Source: Pseudomonas sp. KNUC1026 (lineage in GTDB: Bacteria > Pseudomonadota > Gammaproteobacteria > Pseudomonadales > Pseudomonadaceae). From it: a stretch of 64,000 bases of DNA. The stretch covers positions 868,001 to 932,000 of the forward strand of contig NZ_CP087138.1 in assembly GCF_021650705.1 (NCBI RefSeq), given 5' to 3'. Position 1 is the stretch's first letter, and every line of letters starts with the position of its first letter. Below, one piece after another: positions 17,106 through 26,862 of the stretch. The position numbers and the translations under genes are program-made. The notes beneath the pieces are model-generated. The model searched no databases and had not been told where the DNA came from. It was given only the letters and a program-made list of their open reading frames with translations.

Positions 17106-17669
17106 TCAGAGCATGCGACGCAGTACGTCGTTGCGGGGATCGCGATCATCGAACCGGTGCTTCAGCGCACCGACCACGTGCAGCACCACCAGCGCCAGCA
17201 GGGTATAGGCCAGGGTCTTGTGCAGCCACTGGAACACCACGAACCAGTCATCGTTCTTGGGCAGCAGCTCAGGCAGGTTCACGCCGAAGAAGAACACCCC
17301 GTCGCTCATGGTGTAGGTGCTGGACATCGAATAGCCCATCAACGGCACGATCACCGCCAGGGCGTACATCGCCCGCTGAATCCAGCGCGACAGAAAGCGT
17401 TCGTAGGGGGCGAGGGTGAGTGGGGGCACCGGCAACTGCGGGGTTTTCATGCGCAGGATGATCTGCGTGATCACCACCAGGAAGGTCAGCACGCCGAAGC
17501 ATTTGTGCCAGGGGTAATACAGCTCGTACTTGCTCGGGACTTCGTCAGCCATGCCGGTCATGTGCCAGCCTGCCCAGAGCAGGCCAAGAATGAGTACGGC
17601 GCGCACCCAGTGTAAAACGCGTAGGGATGTCGGGTAGCGATCTGTTTGTTTTTGGTCAATCGAGTTCAT
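17106..17669 (-). CDS. Cytochrome b561
   Basis: A 187-residue four-helix inner-membrane protein with the di-haem histidine pattern of bacterial cytochrome b561: LRVLHWVRAVLILG in helix 1, YPWHKCFGVLTFLVV in helix 2 and WLHKTLAYTLLALVVLHVVGA in helix 4. Members move electrons from ubiquinol or detoxify superoxide. It is a lone gene. Its start ATG 17669 lies about 100 bases from the end of the aldehyde dehydrogenase gene. Function beyond electron transfer cannot be inferred from context. Confidence 0.9.
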   Translation of the reverse strand: MNSIDQKQTDRYPTSLRVLHWVRAVLILGLLWAGWHMTGMADEVPSKYELYYPWHKCFGVLTFLVVITQIILRMKTPQLPVPPLTLAPYERFLSRWIQRAMYALAVIVPLMGYSMSSTYTMSDGVFFFGVNLPELLPKNDDWFVVFQWLHKTLAYTLLALVVLHVVGALKHRFDDRDPRNDVLRRML

Positions 17670-17766
17670 CTTTGGCTCTCCACTGATCTTATATGCCGCT
17701 TTCGAGATACACCGGGTTCCACCTCAGGGCACGGTCCCGAAGGTGGATGGGGTGACAGTTTCAACT

Positions 17767-19220
17767 TCAGCCAGGTAGCAATACGGTGATGACCTTCTCT
17801 TCGGTATAGGCCACCGCGCCACTGATCCCGCCTTCACGGCCGATGCCGCTGGTCTTGATCCCGCCCAGGGCAGGTTCGCATCCAGCGGGCTCCAGCAATT
17901 CACGCCCACAGCCCCGGCCTTGACCGCAGCGGCGACACGATGCGCTCGAACCAGGTCGGTTGTCCACACCGTAGCGGCAAGGCCGTAGGCCGAGTCGTTG
18001 GCCAGGGCGATGGCCTCTGCCTCGGTATCGAAAGCGATAATGGTGCCAACCGGGCCGAAAATCTCGTCGCGAGCGATAGCCATGTCGTTTCTGGCATTGG
18101 CAAAGATCGTCGGGCGCACGAACCAGCCTTGTTCGGGATTGGAAACGCCCCCGGCCAACAGCGTGGCGCCCTGGTCGATGCCCAATTGCACGTAACGGTT
18201 CACGCGCTCGAACTGCGCCTTCTTGGCCACCGGGCCCATCTGCACATCGGCCTCGCGCGGGTCGCCCACGTTGATGGCATTGGCCGCATCCGCCAGCGCT
18301 GCGGCGAAGCGTTCGGCAATGCCGCGCTGCACCAGGATGCGCGAGCCCGAGGCGCAGATTTGCCCCTGGTTGACGAACAGGCCCAAGGCGCAGCCGCGCA
18401 AGGCATCGTCGAAAGAAGCGTCGTCGAAGACGATCTGCGGGCTCTTGCCGCCCAGCTCCAGTGCTACACGCTTGAACAGCACGCCAGCGGTGCGCTGGAT
18501 CTCGCGGCCCGCCTCGGGGCTGCCGGTGAAGCTGATCTTGGCCACGTCCGGGTGCTCGCACAGCGCGCGGCCCACTTCAGCGCCGTAGCCGGTGACCACG
18601 TTGATCACGCCATCGGGAAAGCCCGCTTCCTTGGCCAGCGCCGCCAGGTGCAGCGCCGACTGCGGGGTTTCTTCCGAGGGCTTGATCACCACGGTGCAGC
18701 CGGCCGCGAGCAGGGCAGCCAGCTTCCACACGGTAATCATCAGTGGTGAATTCCACGGCACGATGGCCCCGACCACGCCGATCGGTTCACGCACGGTGTA
18801 CGAGAGGGTCTTGCTGCCGAAATAGCCACCGGTGGGGATGGTCCGGCCTTCGAGCTGGTTGGCCCAGCCCGAGGAAGCACGCAAGTTGGCCAGGACGTTG
18901 GGCAGGTCCATGCGCCGTGGCTCCATCGGCGAGCGGCCGATGGCGTTGGCGTCCATGTCGGCGAGCTGTTCGGCATCACGCTCCACCAGGTCGGCCAGCC
19001 TGAGCAACAACTGCCCGCGCTGGGCGCCGGTGAGTTGGCTCCAGGGGCCACCTTCGAGTTGGTCGTGCGCGGCTTTAACGGCGCGGTTGACGTCCTGCGC
19101 GGTGCCGCGTGCGCAGCTGCCGTAGGTTTTTTCATCGACGGGGCTGATCAGGTCGATACGGCGGCCGTCGGAGGCTTCGGCGCTGGCGCCGGCGATGAAG
19201 TGATTCAGGTGCTCGGTCAT
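17767..19220 (-). CDS. Aldehyde dehydrogenase, frameshifted near its C-terminus
   Basis: An NAD(P)-dependent aldehyde dehydrogenase with catalytic Glu in ELGGKSPQIVF and Cys in NQGQICASGSR, and cofactor motif VVIKPSEETP. The frame is lost at about 17864: DANLPWAGSR should read DANLPWGGIKTSGIGREGG, and the proper ending (AYTEEKVITVLLPG) is in the next frame and stops at 17767. One G is missing from a G run. Without repair the frame would run to 17724. It lies 42 bases downstream of a class III aminotransferase gene, so the pair likely converts an amine to an aldehyde and then to an acid. Confidence 0.88.
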
Positions 19221-19262
19221 GTAGGGCTCCGCAGGGTATGGAAAGTATGTCGGGCAGGCGGC

Positions 19263-20639
19263 TCAGGCCTTTAGCGTCGCCAGGGCATCGCCGAAGATGT
19301 CCAGGGCCTTGAAGAACAGCGAACGCGAGATCGTGAGCGACGGCATCACGCGCATCACGTTGCCGTAGCGGCCGCAGGGGATCATCAGCACACCGTGGCT
19401 GACCAGGTAGCCCATCAGCTGGCCGATCTTTTCGCCCGGCAACGGTGCCTTGGTGACCGGGTCCTCCACCAGTTCGATGCCGATCATCAGGCCGCGGCCG
19501 CGCACTTCGCCCACCAGCGGGCTGTTGAAGCTGCGGATGCGCGCCTGGGCTTCCTCGCCCAAGGCGTGGGCGCGGTTGAGCAGGTCCAGTTCAGGGTCTT
19601 GCAGCAGGCTGATGTTGGTCAGCGCCACGGCGGATGAGAGCGAGTTGGCGGCGAAGGTGTTGGGCATCGAACCGTCGGGTATTTTCGCCGCCAGGTCCGA
19701 GCGCATGATCAGCCCGGCCATCGGCAGGTCGCTGCCGATGCCCTTGCCGAAGGTCAGCATGTCGGGCTTCACGCCGGTGTGCTCCACAGCCCACATCTTG
19801 CCGGTGCGGCCCGCGCCGGACTGCACTTCGTCGACGATCAGCAGGGCGCCACTACGGTCGCAGGCCTTGCGCAGCAGTTGCAGGAATTCAGGCGAGGGCG
19901 GCACGTAGCCGCCTTCACCCTGCACCGGCTCGACGATCACCGCCGCCACGTCGTCGGCAGCGGTGTAGGGAGTGTTGAGCAGGTAGTCGACGTATTCGCC
20001 CGCGATCTGTTCGGCGCTCTTGTGGGTGGTGTCGAACGGGAAGCGGTAGGCGTAGGGGTAGGGCGCGTGGATCACCCCGCCCATCTGTGGGCCGTAGCCT
20101 TTGCGGTAGGCGGTGCCGGTGGTGAGCGCGCCGGAGGCACTCCACACGCCGTGGTAGCCGCCATGGAAAGCGATGATCTGATGCCTGCCGGTGACGCGCC
20201 GGGCGAATTTCACTGCGGCCTCCAGCGCGTCGCTGCCGCTCTGGGTGAAGAAGGTCACGCAGTCGCCGCGCAGCCCGTCCGGCGCGATTTCGGACATCTT
20301 GGCGGCCAATTCCGTGCGCCGGGTGCTGTTGATTTCGAGCGCGTGCATCAGCACTTCGGATTGTTGGCGTATGGCTTGCACCACCTTCGGGTGGCAACGG
20401 CCGACGCTGCTCACGCCTACGCCTGCGGAAAGGTCGATGTAGGTGTTGCCGTCGACGTCCCTGAAGGTTGCGCCGAAGGCGCTGTCCATCGCCACCGGCA
20501 TGCGCCCGCCACCGCGAGCCATGGACTCGGTCCGCGCCGACAGCGCCAGCGCTTCGGCGGTGCGAGGGCCAGGCACGTCGCCGCTGACCATTTTCGGTGC
20601 ATCGGCGAAGTGCAGCGCTTCAAATTGGGACTCACTCAT
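19263..20639 (-). CDS. Class III aminotransferase (PLP-dependent)
   Basis: A 458-residue fold-type I aminotransferase of the omega-amino acid / GABA group: D270 in LLIVDEVQSG holds the PLP nitrogen, K299 in TFGKGIGS forms the Schiff base, and GGYHGVWSASG plus VIVEPVQGEGG are family motifs. ATG 20639 (MSESQFEALHF) was chosen; more open codons upstream lack family similarity. With the aldehyde dehydrogenase it forms an amine-to-carboxylate module, and the divergent AraC-type regulator 211 bases away should control it. The amine is not known; ethanolamine, GABA or polyamine derivatives are options. Confidence 0.88.
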   Translation of the reverse strand: MSESQFEALHFADAPKMVSGDVPGPRTAEALALSARTESMARGGGRMPVAMDSAFGATFRDVDGNTYIDLSAGVGVSSVGRCHPKVVQAIRQQSEVLMHALEINSTRRTELAAKMSEIAPDGLRGDCVTFFTQSGSDALEAAVKFARRVTGRHQIIAFHGGYHGVWSASGALTTGTAYRKGYGPQMGGVIHAPYPYAYRFPFDTTHKSAEQIAGEYVDYLLNTPYTAADDVAAVIVEPVQGEGGYVPPSPEFLQLLRKACDRSGALLIVDEVQSGAGRTGKMWAVEHTGVKPDMLTFGKGIGSDLPMAGLIMRSDLAAKIPDGSMPNTFAANSLSSAVALTNISLLQDPELDLLNRAHALGEEAQARIRSFNSPLVGEVRGRGLMIGIELVEDPVTKAPLPGEKIGQLMGYLVSHGVLMIPCGRYGNVMRVMPSLTISRSLFFKALDIFGDALATLKA

Positions 20640-20850
20640 GACGACCTCATCGGGTATCGATTGTTGTGGCCCGATCATGGGCACAGCGCGCAGCCGGCCG
20701 TTAACCCGAATCGGCACGTTGAGTGGGTCCGGGGCTTTGAAATCAGTGCATTGACAATCCCGAAGGGTGCGAACATTATTCTCTCCATGTGAGACTCGTG
20801 CAAAAAAAGGCATCCGAAGAAAGTACCCTTCAACCAAGGCCTCCGAACTC

Positions 20851-21825
20851 ATGACCAGCCCAACGATCAGCCATTTCCATGACGTCCATGCTCACGCTGC
20901 CACCGTGCTGCAGTGGAACCAGGCTTACAACCAGCTCACCGCTGGCTCCACGGAAAGCTCGCTCATGCAGATGGCGACGCCGGGGTGCCACTTGTTTGTC
21001 GAGCAGATCAACCAGCGCGTGGTGCAGCACGGCGTGGCGCCGAAGGGCAAGATGTGTTTCGCGGTGCCGATCACCGTGCCTGGCGCGGTGAGGATGCAGG
21101 GGCGGGAAGCCGATGACAGCAGCCTGTTCTTTTTGCAGGGTGGGGAAGAATTCATGTTCCACATGCCCAAGGGCATGAAGCTGTTGTCGATCACCTTCGA
21201 GCAGGAGCTGTTCGAGCGCACACTGGCGCAAACCGCCTCGCCCAGGGCCTTGCGTCAGTTGTTGCGCCAGCCCGTGATTCGCGTTGCGCCGCAGCGCCTG
21301 GCGTTGGCGCGGGAGCGTTTGCTGGGGGTGTTTTCACAGGCACTGGAGGGCGAGGGGCTCAGCGGTGCCGAAGCGCTGGCGCACGATTGCGCGCTGGAGC
21401 AGGCGATGCTCGGCGAGCTGCTGCATTTGATGACCGACCCCGGGTGCGACAAGGCCCAGCGCAACCCCAGCTCCACGCGCAGCTTCATCGTCGAGAAATG
21501 CCACCGCCTGGCAACCACCGAGAAGAGCCACGCGCCGAGTGTGGTCGAGCTGTGCGAGCGCTTGAACGTGAGCCGGCGCACGGTGCAGAACAGCTTCCAG
21601 GCCGTGGCTGAAACCACGCCCCTGAACTACATGCGCTGCGTGCGGCTCAACGGCGTGCGCCGCGCGCTGATGTCTACCCGGGCTGCCCAGCTGTCGGTAG
21701 GGGATGCGGCCGGCCAGTGGGGGTTCTATCACCTGAGCCACTTCGCCGCCGAATACCACGAATTGTTCGCCGAGCTACCGTCGCACACCCCACGCGCCAC
21801 GCTCGCGAGCGCCGCTTTGGCCTGA
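20851..21825 (+). CDS. AraC family transcriptional regulator (EutR-like)
   Basis: A 324-residue regulator with an N-terminal ligand domain and a C-terminal AraC double helix-turn-helix: PSVVELCERLNVSRRTVQN as the first and GDAAGQWGFYHLSHFAAEY as the second. The architecture and the phrase VSRRTVQNSFQ resemble EutR, the ethanolamine-responsive activator. I start at ATG 20851 (MTSPTISHF); codons upstream overlap the shared promoter region. Divergent placement makes the aminotransferase-aldehyde dehydrogenase pair its probable target. Confidence 0.85.
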   Translation: MTSPTISHFHDVHAHAATVLQWNQAYNQLTAGSTESSLMQMATPGCHLFVEQINQRVVQHGVAPKGKMCFAVPITVPGAVRMQGREADDSSLFFLQGGEEFMFHMPKGMKLLSITFEQELFERTLAQTASPRALRQLLRQPVIRVAPQRLALARERLLGVFSQALEGEGLSGAEALAHDCALEQAMLGELLHLMTDPGCDKAQRNPSSTRSFIVEKCHRLATTEKSHAPSVVELCERLNVSRRTVQNSFQAVAETTPLNYMRCVRLNGVRRALMSTRAAQLSVGDAAGQWGFYHLSHFAAEYHELFAELPSHTPRATLASAALA

Positions 21826-21840
21826 GCGTCGCCCGTTACC

Positions 21841-21922
21841 CGTCGCCCGGCAAGCCGGCCTCCCACGGGGTAAGAAGTGCGCCGCTCTTGCTCCCGGTGG
21901 GAGGGCGGCTTGCCGCGCGACG
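21841..21922. repeat. REP pair (inverted) after the AraC gene
   Basis: Left arm CGTCGCCCGGCAAGCCGGC (start 21841) and right arm GGGAGGGCGGCTTGCCGCG (to 21922) are inverted copies of the window-wide REP core, separated by about 30 bases. This is a REPIN-type doublet between two converging genes and may also end transcription. Confidence 0.8.
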
Positions 21923-21950
21923 GTGTCCAACAAAAGGGGCGCAGATCAAT

Positions 21951-22754
21951 CTACAAGCCGACGCTGGCCGCCGCCACCTGCCCGGTAGCCCTTGCCCTGG
22001 GCGCCGGCGCCTTGCCGCGCCGCTGCAACCGCTCGCCGATGCGCCGGGCGGTGTCGACGATCCGCTCGGTGACCGCTTCCTGGCGCAGCAGCTGAAAGTT
22101 GGCGCTGGTGCCCACCGCCGCCACACTCCCGAGAATCTCTTCCCCCACCCCGCTGAACACCGGCGCTGCGATACCCGTCAGCCCCAGGTTGAGTTCGTCA
22201 TGGGTCACGCAAAAGCCATCCTTGCGAATCTTGCGGGCGGCTTTGGAAAAACTGTCCCAGTCATGAAGGCGGCCCGGGTCGACCGCCAGGTGCTCCTCGT
22301 ACAAACGCTGCAAGCGCCGGTTCTTCTGATAGGCCACCAGCACCTTCGACTGCGCCCCGCGAAAGAACGGCAACGGCTGCCCGCGGCCGAAGGCGAACTG
22401 GTAGGTGTCGGTGGGCTCGGCGATGTAGGTGTTGATCATCCGGCTGTCGTAGAAAACGCTGGCGAACACGGCCAGCCCCGTTTCGTTCGACAGCTCATGC
22501 ATCAGCTCGCGCCCGGCCACCAGGATCGGGTCGTACAGCCGCATCATCCAGTCCAGCTCGATGATGCGCGGCCCCAGGCTGTAACTCCCGGCATCCACCC
22601 GCACCAGTAACCCCGCCTCGCACAGGTCCTTCACGTAGCGGTACACCGTGGCCCGTGAAAGCCCCATGCGTGTGGCGATGGAATCTGGGTCGACTTTCAG
22701 CGCGGTGGGCCCGAACAGGTCCAGCACGCTCAGCATCTTGCTCAGGCTACTCAT
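21951..22754 (-). CDS. IclR family transcriptional regulator
   Basis: A 267-residue IclR regulator: N-terminal winged helix with ATRMGLSRATVYRYVKDLCEAGLL, then the GAF-like effector domain (GLTGIAAPVFSG and GSVAAVG near its end). ATG 22754 gives the proper start of the DNA-binding domain (MSSLSKMLSVLDLF). It diverges from the nine-gene catabolic operon across 232 bases and is the obvious controller. IclR proteins often respond to aromatic acids or pathway intermediates. The last 20 residues are basic and low-complexity. Confidence 0.92.
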   Translation of the reverse strand: MSSLSKMLSVLDLFGPTALKVDPDSIATRMGLSRATVYRYVKDLCEAGLLVRVDAGSYSLGPRIIELDWMMRLYDPILVAGRELMHELSNETGLAVFASVFYDSRMINTYIAEPTDTYQFAFGRGQPLPFFRGAQSKVLVAYQKNRRLQRLYEEHLAVDPGRLHDWDSFSKAARKIRKDGFCVTHDELNLGLTGIAAPVFSGVGEEILGSVAAVGTSANFQLLRQEAVTERIVDTARRIGERLQRRGKAPAPRARATGQVAAASVGL

Positions 22755-22986
22755 GTTGCTCCTGGGATTGGGCGTGGGCTGGGCAGTGGGCCAGGCCCAC
22801 GTCTGCAAGGGGCAAAGGATAGGGGATATGCCTTGAGAAAAACAGAAGGGTGCGGCCATTTGAAGCATTTTAAAAACTCTTAAATCTCAAAATATGAGTA
22901 AATTGCAAAAATAAATGTTGTTTGAGTGATTTTTCTATGTGATAAATCTCCCCATCTGAAGCGGCCGAACTCCGAGGGGTATAAAA
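22755..22986. promoter_or_regulatory. AT-rich divergent control region of the IclR gene and catabolic operon
   Basis: The stretch 22855-22965 is strikingly AT-rich for this genome and must hold both promoters. It contains small inverted repeats: CTCA-AAATA-TGAG (about 22887-22899) and GATTT...AAATC (about 22928-22948), candidates for IclR operators. The ribosome site CCGAGGGG precedes ATG 22987. Individual -35/-10 boxes are not assigned. Confidence 0.5.
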
Positions 22987-24528
22987 ATGAATGGCGCGCA
23001 ATTACTGGTGAAAGCAGCGGTGGCCAGCGGTATCGAATACTGCTTCGCCAATCCGGGAACCACTGAAATCCCGCTGGTGGCGGCATTGGCCAGCGAGCCA
23101 GGGCTCAAGCCGGTGTTGTCGTTGTTCGAAGGAGTGTGCACAGGCGCCGCCGACGGCTACGGCCGTATCACCGGGCGCCCGGCCATGACCCTGACCCACC
23201 TGGGCCCAGGCTTTGCCAACGGCATCGCCAACCTGCACAACGCTCGCCGGGCCAACACGCCCATCGTCAACGTGATCGGCGACCACGCCTCCTGGCACGT
23301 GAACTACGACCCGCCCCTGGCCAGCGACATCACCGCCCTGGCTGGCGCCGTGTCGAGCTGGGTGCGCACCTCCAGGTCCACCGACGGCCTGGGCGAAGAC
23401 GTACAAGCCGCCGTGCGTTCGGCCTGGCAGCCTTCGGGCCGCATCGCCAGCCTGATCCTGCCGATGGACCTGCAAGCCCGTGAAGTCACCGGCACCCCGC
23501 GCTTCAGCCCGCTGGCAGCGCCGGTTCGGCGCTTTGCCGGCGACCAGGTCGAGCAGGTGGCGTCTGCCCTGCGCGCCGGCCGCAAGCTGGTGTTCATCGT
23601 CGGTGACGAAGGCCTGAGCGAAGCCGGCCTGCAAGCGGCGGGGCGCCTGGCGCAACTGCCGGGGGTCAAACTGTTCGCCGAAACCTTCCCGCGCCTGAGC
23701 CTGCGTGGCGGCGGCCTGCCAGACCTGGACCGCCTGCCGTACTTCCCGGAAGTGGCCATCGGCATCCTCGACCAGTACGACGCCGTGGTGTGTGCCGGCG
23801 TGCCCGAACCGATCAGCTACTTCGGCTACGAAGGCATCCCCTCGCGCCTGGCTGAAACCGACCGCCTGCTGCAACTGGCAGGTGTCGGTGAGGACGTCAG
23901 CGGTGCCCTCGCGGCGCTCGCCGAAGCACTCCAGGCGCCGGCCTGCCCACCCGCGCCGATCGGCGTGGAACTGCCCGATGCCAACGAAGCCCTGTCGCCG
24001 CAATCGGTCGGGCGTGTGCTGGCTGCGGCCTTGCCACGCGACAGCATCGTCTCGGTCGAGGGCGGCACCTGCGGCTACCCGTTCTTCACCGCCTCCGCAC
24101 GCGCCGAACGGCACCGGGTGATGACCAACACCGGCGGCGCCATCGGCCAGGGGATACCGGTCGGTTTCGGCGCGGCCCTGGCCGAGCGCGGCACGCCGGT
24201 GTTCTGCCTGCAATCGGACGGCAGCGCCCAATACACCATCCAGACCCTCTGGAGCATCGCCCGCGAACAACTGCCGGTGGTGATCCTGATCGCCGCCAAC
24301 CACCGCTACGCGATTCTGCAGAACGAACTGCGCCGCTTCGGCGTGACCGAGTTCGGCCCGCAGGCCCTGAGCCTGACCGAACTGGACCGCCCGCGCGTGG
24401 ACTGGAAAGCCCTGGCCAAAGGCTACGGCGTGCCGGCCACCACCGTGCACAGCAACGGTGACCTGCACCGCGCGCTGGCCGACGCCAAAGCATCGAACGG
24501 CCCCTTCCTGATCGAAATGGCCCTCTGA
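22987..24528 (+). CDS. ThDP-dependent decarboxylase, acetolactate synthase / benzoylformate decarboxylase-like
   Basis: A 513-residue enzyme with three ThDP-enzyme domains. Catalytic Glu48 sits in LSLFEGVCTGAADGYGR, and the diphosphate-binding motif is SDGSAQYTIQTLWSI followed by AANHRYAIL instead of the usual GDG...NN. It is shorter than true acetolactate synthase and resembles the benzoylformate/2-oxo acid decarboxylase-like group that annotation pipelines call acetolactate synthase large subunit. The expected reaction is decarboxylation of a 2-oxo acid to an aldehyde, matching the aldehyde dehydrogenase that starts 10 bases later. It leads the operon. Confidence 0.85.
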   Translation: MNGAQLLVKAAVASGIEYCFANPGTTEIPLVAALASEPGLKPVLSLFEGVCTGAADGYGRITGRPAMTLTHLGPGFANGIANLHNARRANTPIVNVIGDHASWHVNYDPPLASDITALAGAVSSWVRTSRSTDGLGEDVQAAVRSAWQPSGRIASLILPMDLQAREVTGTPRFSPLAAPVRRFAGDQVEQVASALRAGRKLVFIVGDEGLSEAGLQAAGRLAQLPGVKLFAETFPRLSLRGGGLPDLDRLPYFPEVAIGILDQYDAVVCAGVPEPISYFGYEGIPSRLAETDRLLQLAGVGEDVSGALAALAEALQAPACPPAPIGVELPDANEALSPQSVGRVLAAALPRDSIVSVEGGTCGYPFFTASARAERHRVMTNTGGAIGQGIPVGFGAALAERGTPVFCLQSDGSAQYTIQTLWSIAREQLPVVILIAANHRYAILQNELRRFGVTEFGPQALSLTELDRPRVDWKALAKGYGVPATTVHSNGDLHRALADAKASNGPFLIEMAL

Positions 24529-24538
24529 GGACAAGCAC

Positions 24539-26029
24539 ATGAGCACACTGCAACTTCTGCCCGAAGTCCGGGCGTTTCTCAGCCAGCCGGGCAAGCTGTT
24601 CATCGGCGGCAGCTGGCAGGCCGCCCGCGACGGCGGCGACTGCCCGGTGGAGAACCCGGCGGACCTTTCCATCGTCAACACCGTGGCCCGCGCCGGCGAA
24701 GCGGACGTCAACGATGCCGTAGCAGCGGCCAAGGCCGCCTTCGAAGGGCCATGGCGCCAATGCTCGGCTGTGCGCCGCAGCCTGCTGATGCTGCGCCTGG
24801 CCGAGCTGCTGGAGCAGCACAACGAAGAGCTGGCGCAGCTGATCACCCTCGAAAACGGCAAGCCCATCGCCAACGCACGGGGCGAGGCGGCCAGCGCCGC
24901 CAACATCATCCGCTACTTCGCCGGCTGGCCGACCAAGATCGAAGGCAGCACCGTGCCGGTGTCGCCGGCCAGCGGCAACCCGATGCTCAACTACACCCTG
25001 CGTGAACCGGTGGGCGTGTGCGCCCTGATCGTGCCGTGGAACTTCCCGCTGACCATGTGCGTGTGGAAGCTTGGCCCAGTGCTGGCGACCGGTTGCACGG
25101 CGATTCTCAAGCCCGCCGAGCAGACCCCGCTGGTCGCCATTCGCCTGGTGCAGTTGGTCGAAGCGGCAGGCTTCCCGGCCGGCGTGGTCAACCTGCTCAC
25201 CGGCCAGGGCTCGCGCATCGGCTCGCCACTGGCGCGGCACCCGGACGTCGACAAGATCGCCTTCACCGGCTCAACCGAAGTGGGCCGCCTGATCGCCCAG
25301 GACGCCACCGGCAACATGAAGAAGGTGTCGCTCGAGCTGGGCGGCAAGTCGCCGAACATCATCCTGCCCGACGCCGACATCAAGCGCGCTGCCAAGGGCG
25401 CGGCCGACGGCATCTTCTACAACCAGGGCCAGGTCTGCACCGCCGGCTCGCGCCTGTACGTTCACGAGTCGGTGCTGGAGCCGGTGCTCGATGAACTGAG
25501 CCGCCATGCCCGTTCCCACGTGATCGGCCCGGGCCTGGACCCGGCCACCACCCTCGGCCCGGTGGTTTCGCTGCGCCAGCTCAACACCGTGCAGGGTTAC
25601 CTGCGCCGCGGCGTGGAAGAGGGCGCCGAGCTGATCTGCGGCGGCCAGCGCCCCGAGCACCTTGAGCAAGGCCACTTCATCGAGCCCAGCGTGTTCCTCG
25701 ATCGCCAGGAGCGTGCCTGCGTGGCCCGCGAGGAAATCTTCGGCCCGGTGCTGACTGTGATGAGCTGGTCGGAGCCCGAAGAACTGGTGGCCCGCGCCAA
25801 CGACTCGCCTTACGGCCTGGCCGCAGGCCTGTGGACCAACGACCTGCGCGCTGCGCACCGCCTGGCCGCGCAACTCAAGGCCGGCTCGGTCTGGATCAAC
25901 TGCTGGAACGTGGTCGACCCGGCCTCACCGTTCGGCGGCTACAAGCAATCCGGCTGGGGCCGGGAAATGGGCAAGAACGTCATCGACGCCTACACCGAGA
26001 CCAAAAGCGTCTACGTCGACCTGGCCTGA
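24539..26029 (+). CDS. Aldehyde dehydrogenase
   Basis: A full-length (496-residue) NAD(P)-dependent aldehyde dehydrogenase with IVPWNFPLTMC, cofactor motif LKPAEQTPL, catalytic Glu in ELGGKSPNIIL and Cys in NQGQVCTAGSR. It would oxidise the aldehyde released by the decarboxylase encoded upstream to an acid. The ATG is preceded by GAGGACAAGC. No frameshift is seen, in contrast to the other dehydrogenase at 17.8 kb. Substrate range cannot be set from sequence. Confidence 0.93.
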   Translation: MSTLQLLPEVRAFLSQPGKLFIGGSWQAARDGGDCPVENPADLSIVNTVARAGEADVNDAVAAAKAAFEGPWRQCSAVRRSLLMLRLAELLEQHNEELAQLITLENGKPIANARGEAASAANIIRYFAGWPTKIEGSTVPVSPASGNPMLNYTLREPVGVCALIVPWNFPLTMCVWKLGPVLATGCTAILKPAEQTPLVAIRLVQLVEAAGFPAGVVNLLTGQGSRIGSPLARHPDVDKIAFTGSTEVGRLIAQDATGNMKKVSLELGGKSPNIILPDADIKRAAKGAADGIFYNQGQVCTAGSRLYVHESVLEPVLDELSRHARSHVIGPGLDPATTLGPVVSLRQLNTVQGYLRRGVEEGAELICGGQRPEHLEQGHFIEPSVFLDRQERACVAREEIFGPVLTVMSWSEPEELVARANDSPYGLAAGLWTNDLRAAHRLAAQLKAGSVWINCWNVVDPASPFGGYKQSGWGREMGKNVIDAYTETKSVYVDLA

Positions 26030-26055
26030 CCCACAACACGACACGAGGACTGAAC

Positions 26056-26850
26056 ATGGATCTGCAACTGCAAAACCGAGTGGCCATCGTTACCGGCGGC
26101 GGCATGGGGATCGGCAAGGAAGTCGCCCGCTTTTTGTCCCAGGAAGGCTGCAAGGTGGTCATCTGCGCGCGCCGCATGCCGTACCTGGAAGAAGCCGCAG
26201 CGGAAATCACCGCCGAGACCGGCAACGAAGTGCTGCCGCTGTTCTGCGACACCAATGACATGCAAGCGGTGAACACCATGGTCGAACAGGCCCATGCCCA
26301 CTTCGGCCGCATCGACATCCTGGTCAACGGCGCCGCCGCCCCGTCGGGCGTGGTGCGCAACGACATCGAGCACGCCGGCGACGACGAGCTGCTGTCGGAC
26401 CTCAACACCAAGGTGATCGGCTACTTCCGCTGCGCCAAGGCCGTGACCCCGCACATGAAGGCCGCAGGCTTTGGCCGCATCATCAACATCGGCGGCCTCA
26501 CCGGCCGGGGCAGCAAGGTGCTCTCGGGCATGCGCAACCTGGCCATCGCCCACATGACCAAGACCCTGTCCGACCAGCTCGGCCCGGACGGCATCACCGT
26601 CAACCTGATTCACCCAGGCGTGGTCGACACCCCGCACATCCACGAGCTGTACGAGCGTGAAGGCGTGAAGCAGAACAAGACGCCGCAGCAGGTGGAGCAG
26701 GCCTACATCGACGCCACGCCCATCCGCCGCACCTTGCAGCCCATCGAAATGGGTTGGCTGATCGGCTTTCTCGCCTCGCCCAAGGCCGGTGCGGTCACCG
26801 GTGAATCCATCGGCATCGATGGCGGCCTGACTCGCGGCATCTTCATCTAA
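26056..26850 (+). CDS. SDR family oxidoreductase with atypical active site
   Basis: A 264-residue short-chain dehydrogenase/reductase with cofactor loop TGGGMGIGKEV (residues about 13-23), NGAA in place of NNAG, and C-terminal GESIGIDGGL. The catalytic Ser-Tyr-x-x-x-Lys set is not present: the serine strand reads NIGGLTG and the Tyr/Lys helix reads LSGMRNLAIAHMTKTL, so Tyr and Lys are replaced by non-catalytic residues, Lys by Asn. It may act as a hydratase-like or binding protein, or belong to a divergent SDR group using other residues. Third gene of the operon. Confidence 0.85.
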   Translation: MDLQLQNRVAIVTGGGMGIGKEVARFLSQEGCKVVICARRMPYLEEAAAEITAETGNEVLPLFCDTNDMQAVNTMVEQAHAHFGRIDILVNGAAAPSGVVRNDIEHAGDDELLSDLNTKVIGYFRCAKAVTPHMKAAGFGRIINIGGLTGRGSKVLSGMRNLAIAHMTKTLSDQLGPDGITVNLIHPGVVDTPHIHELYEREGVKQNKTPQQVEQAYIDATPIRRTLQPIEMGWLIGFLASPKAGAVTGESIGIDGGLTRGIFI

Positions 26851-26862
26851 GGAGCGCACACC

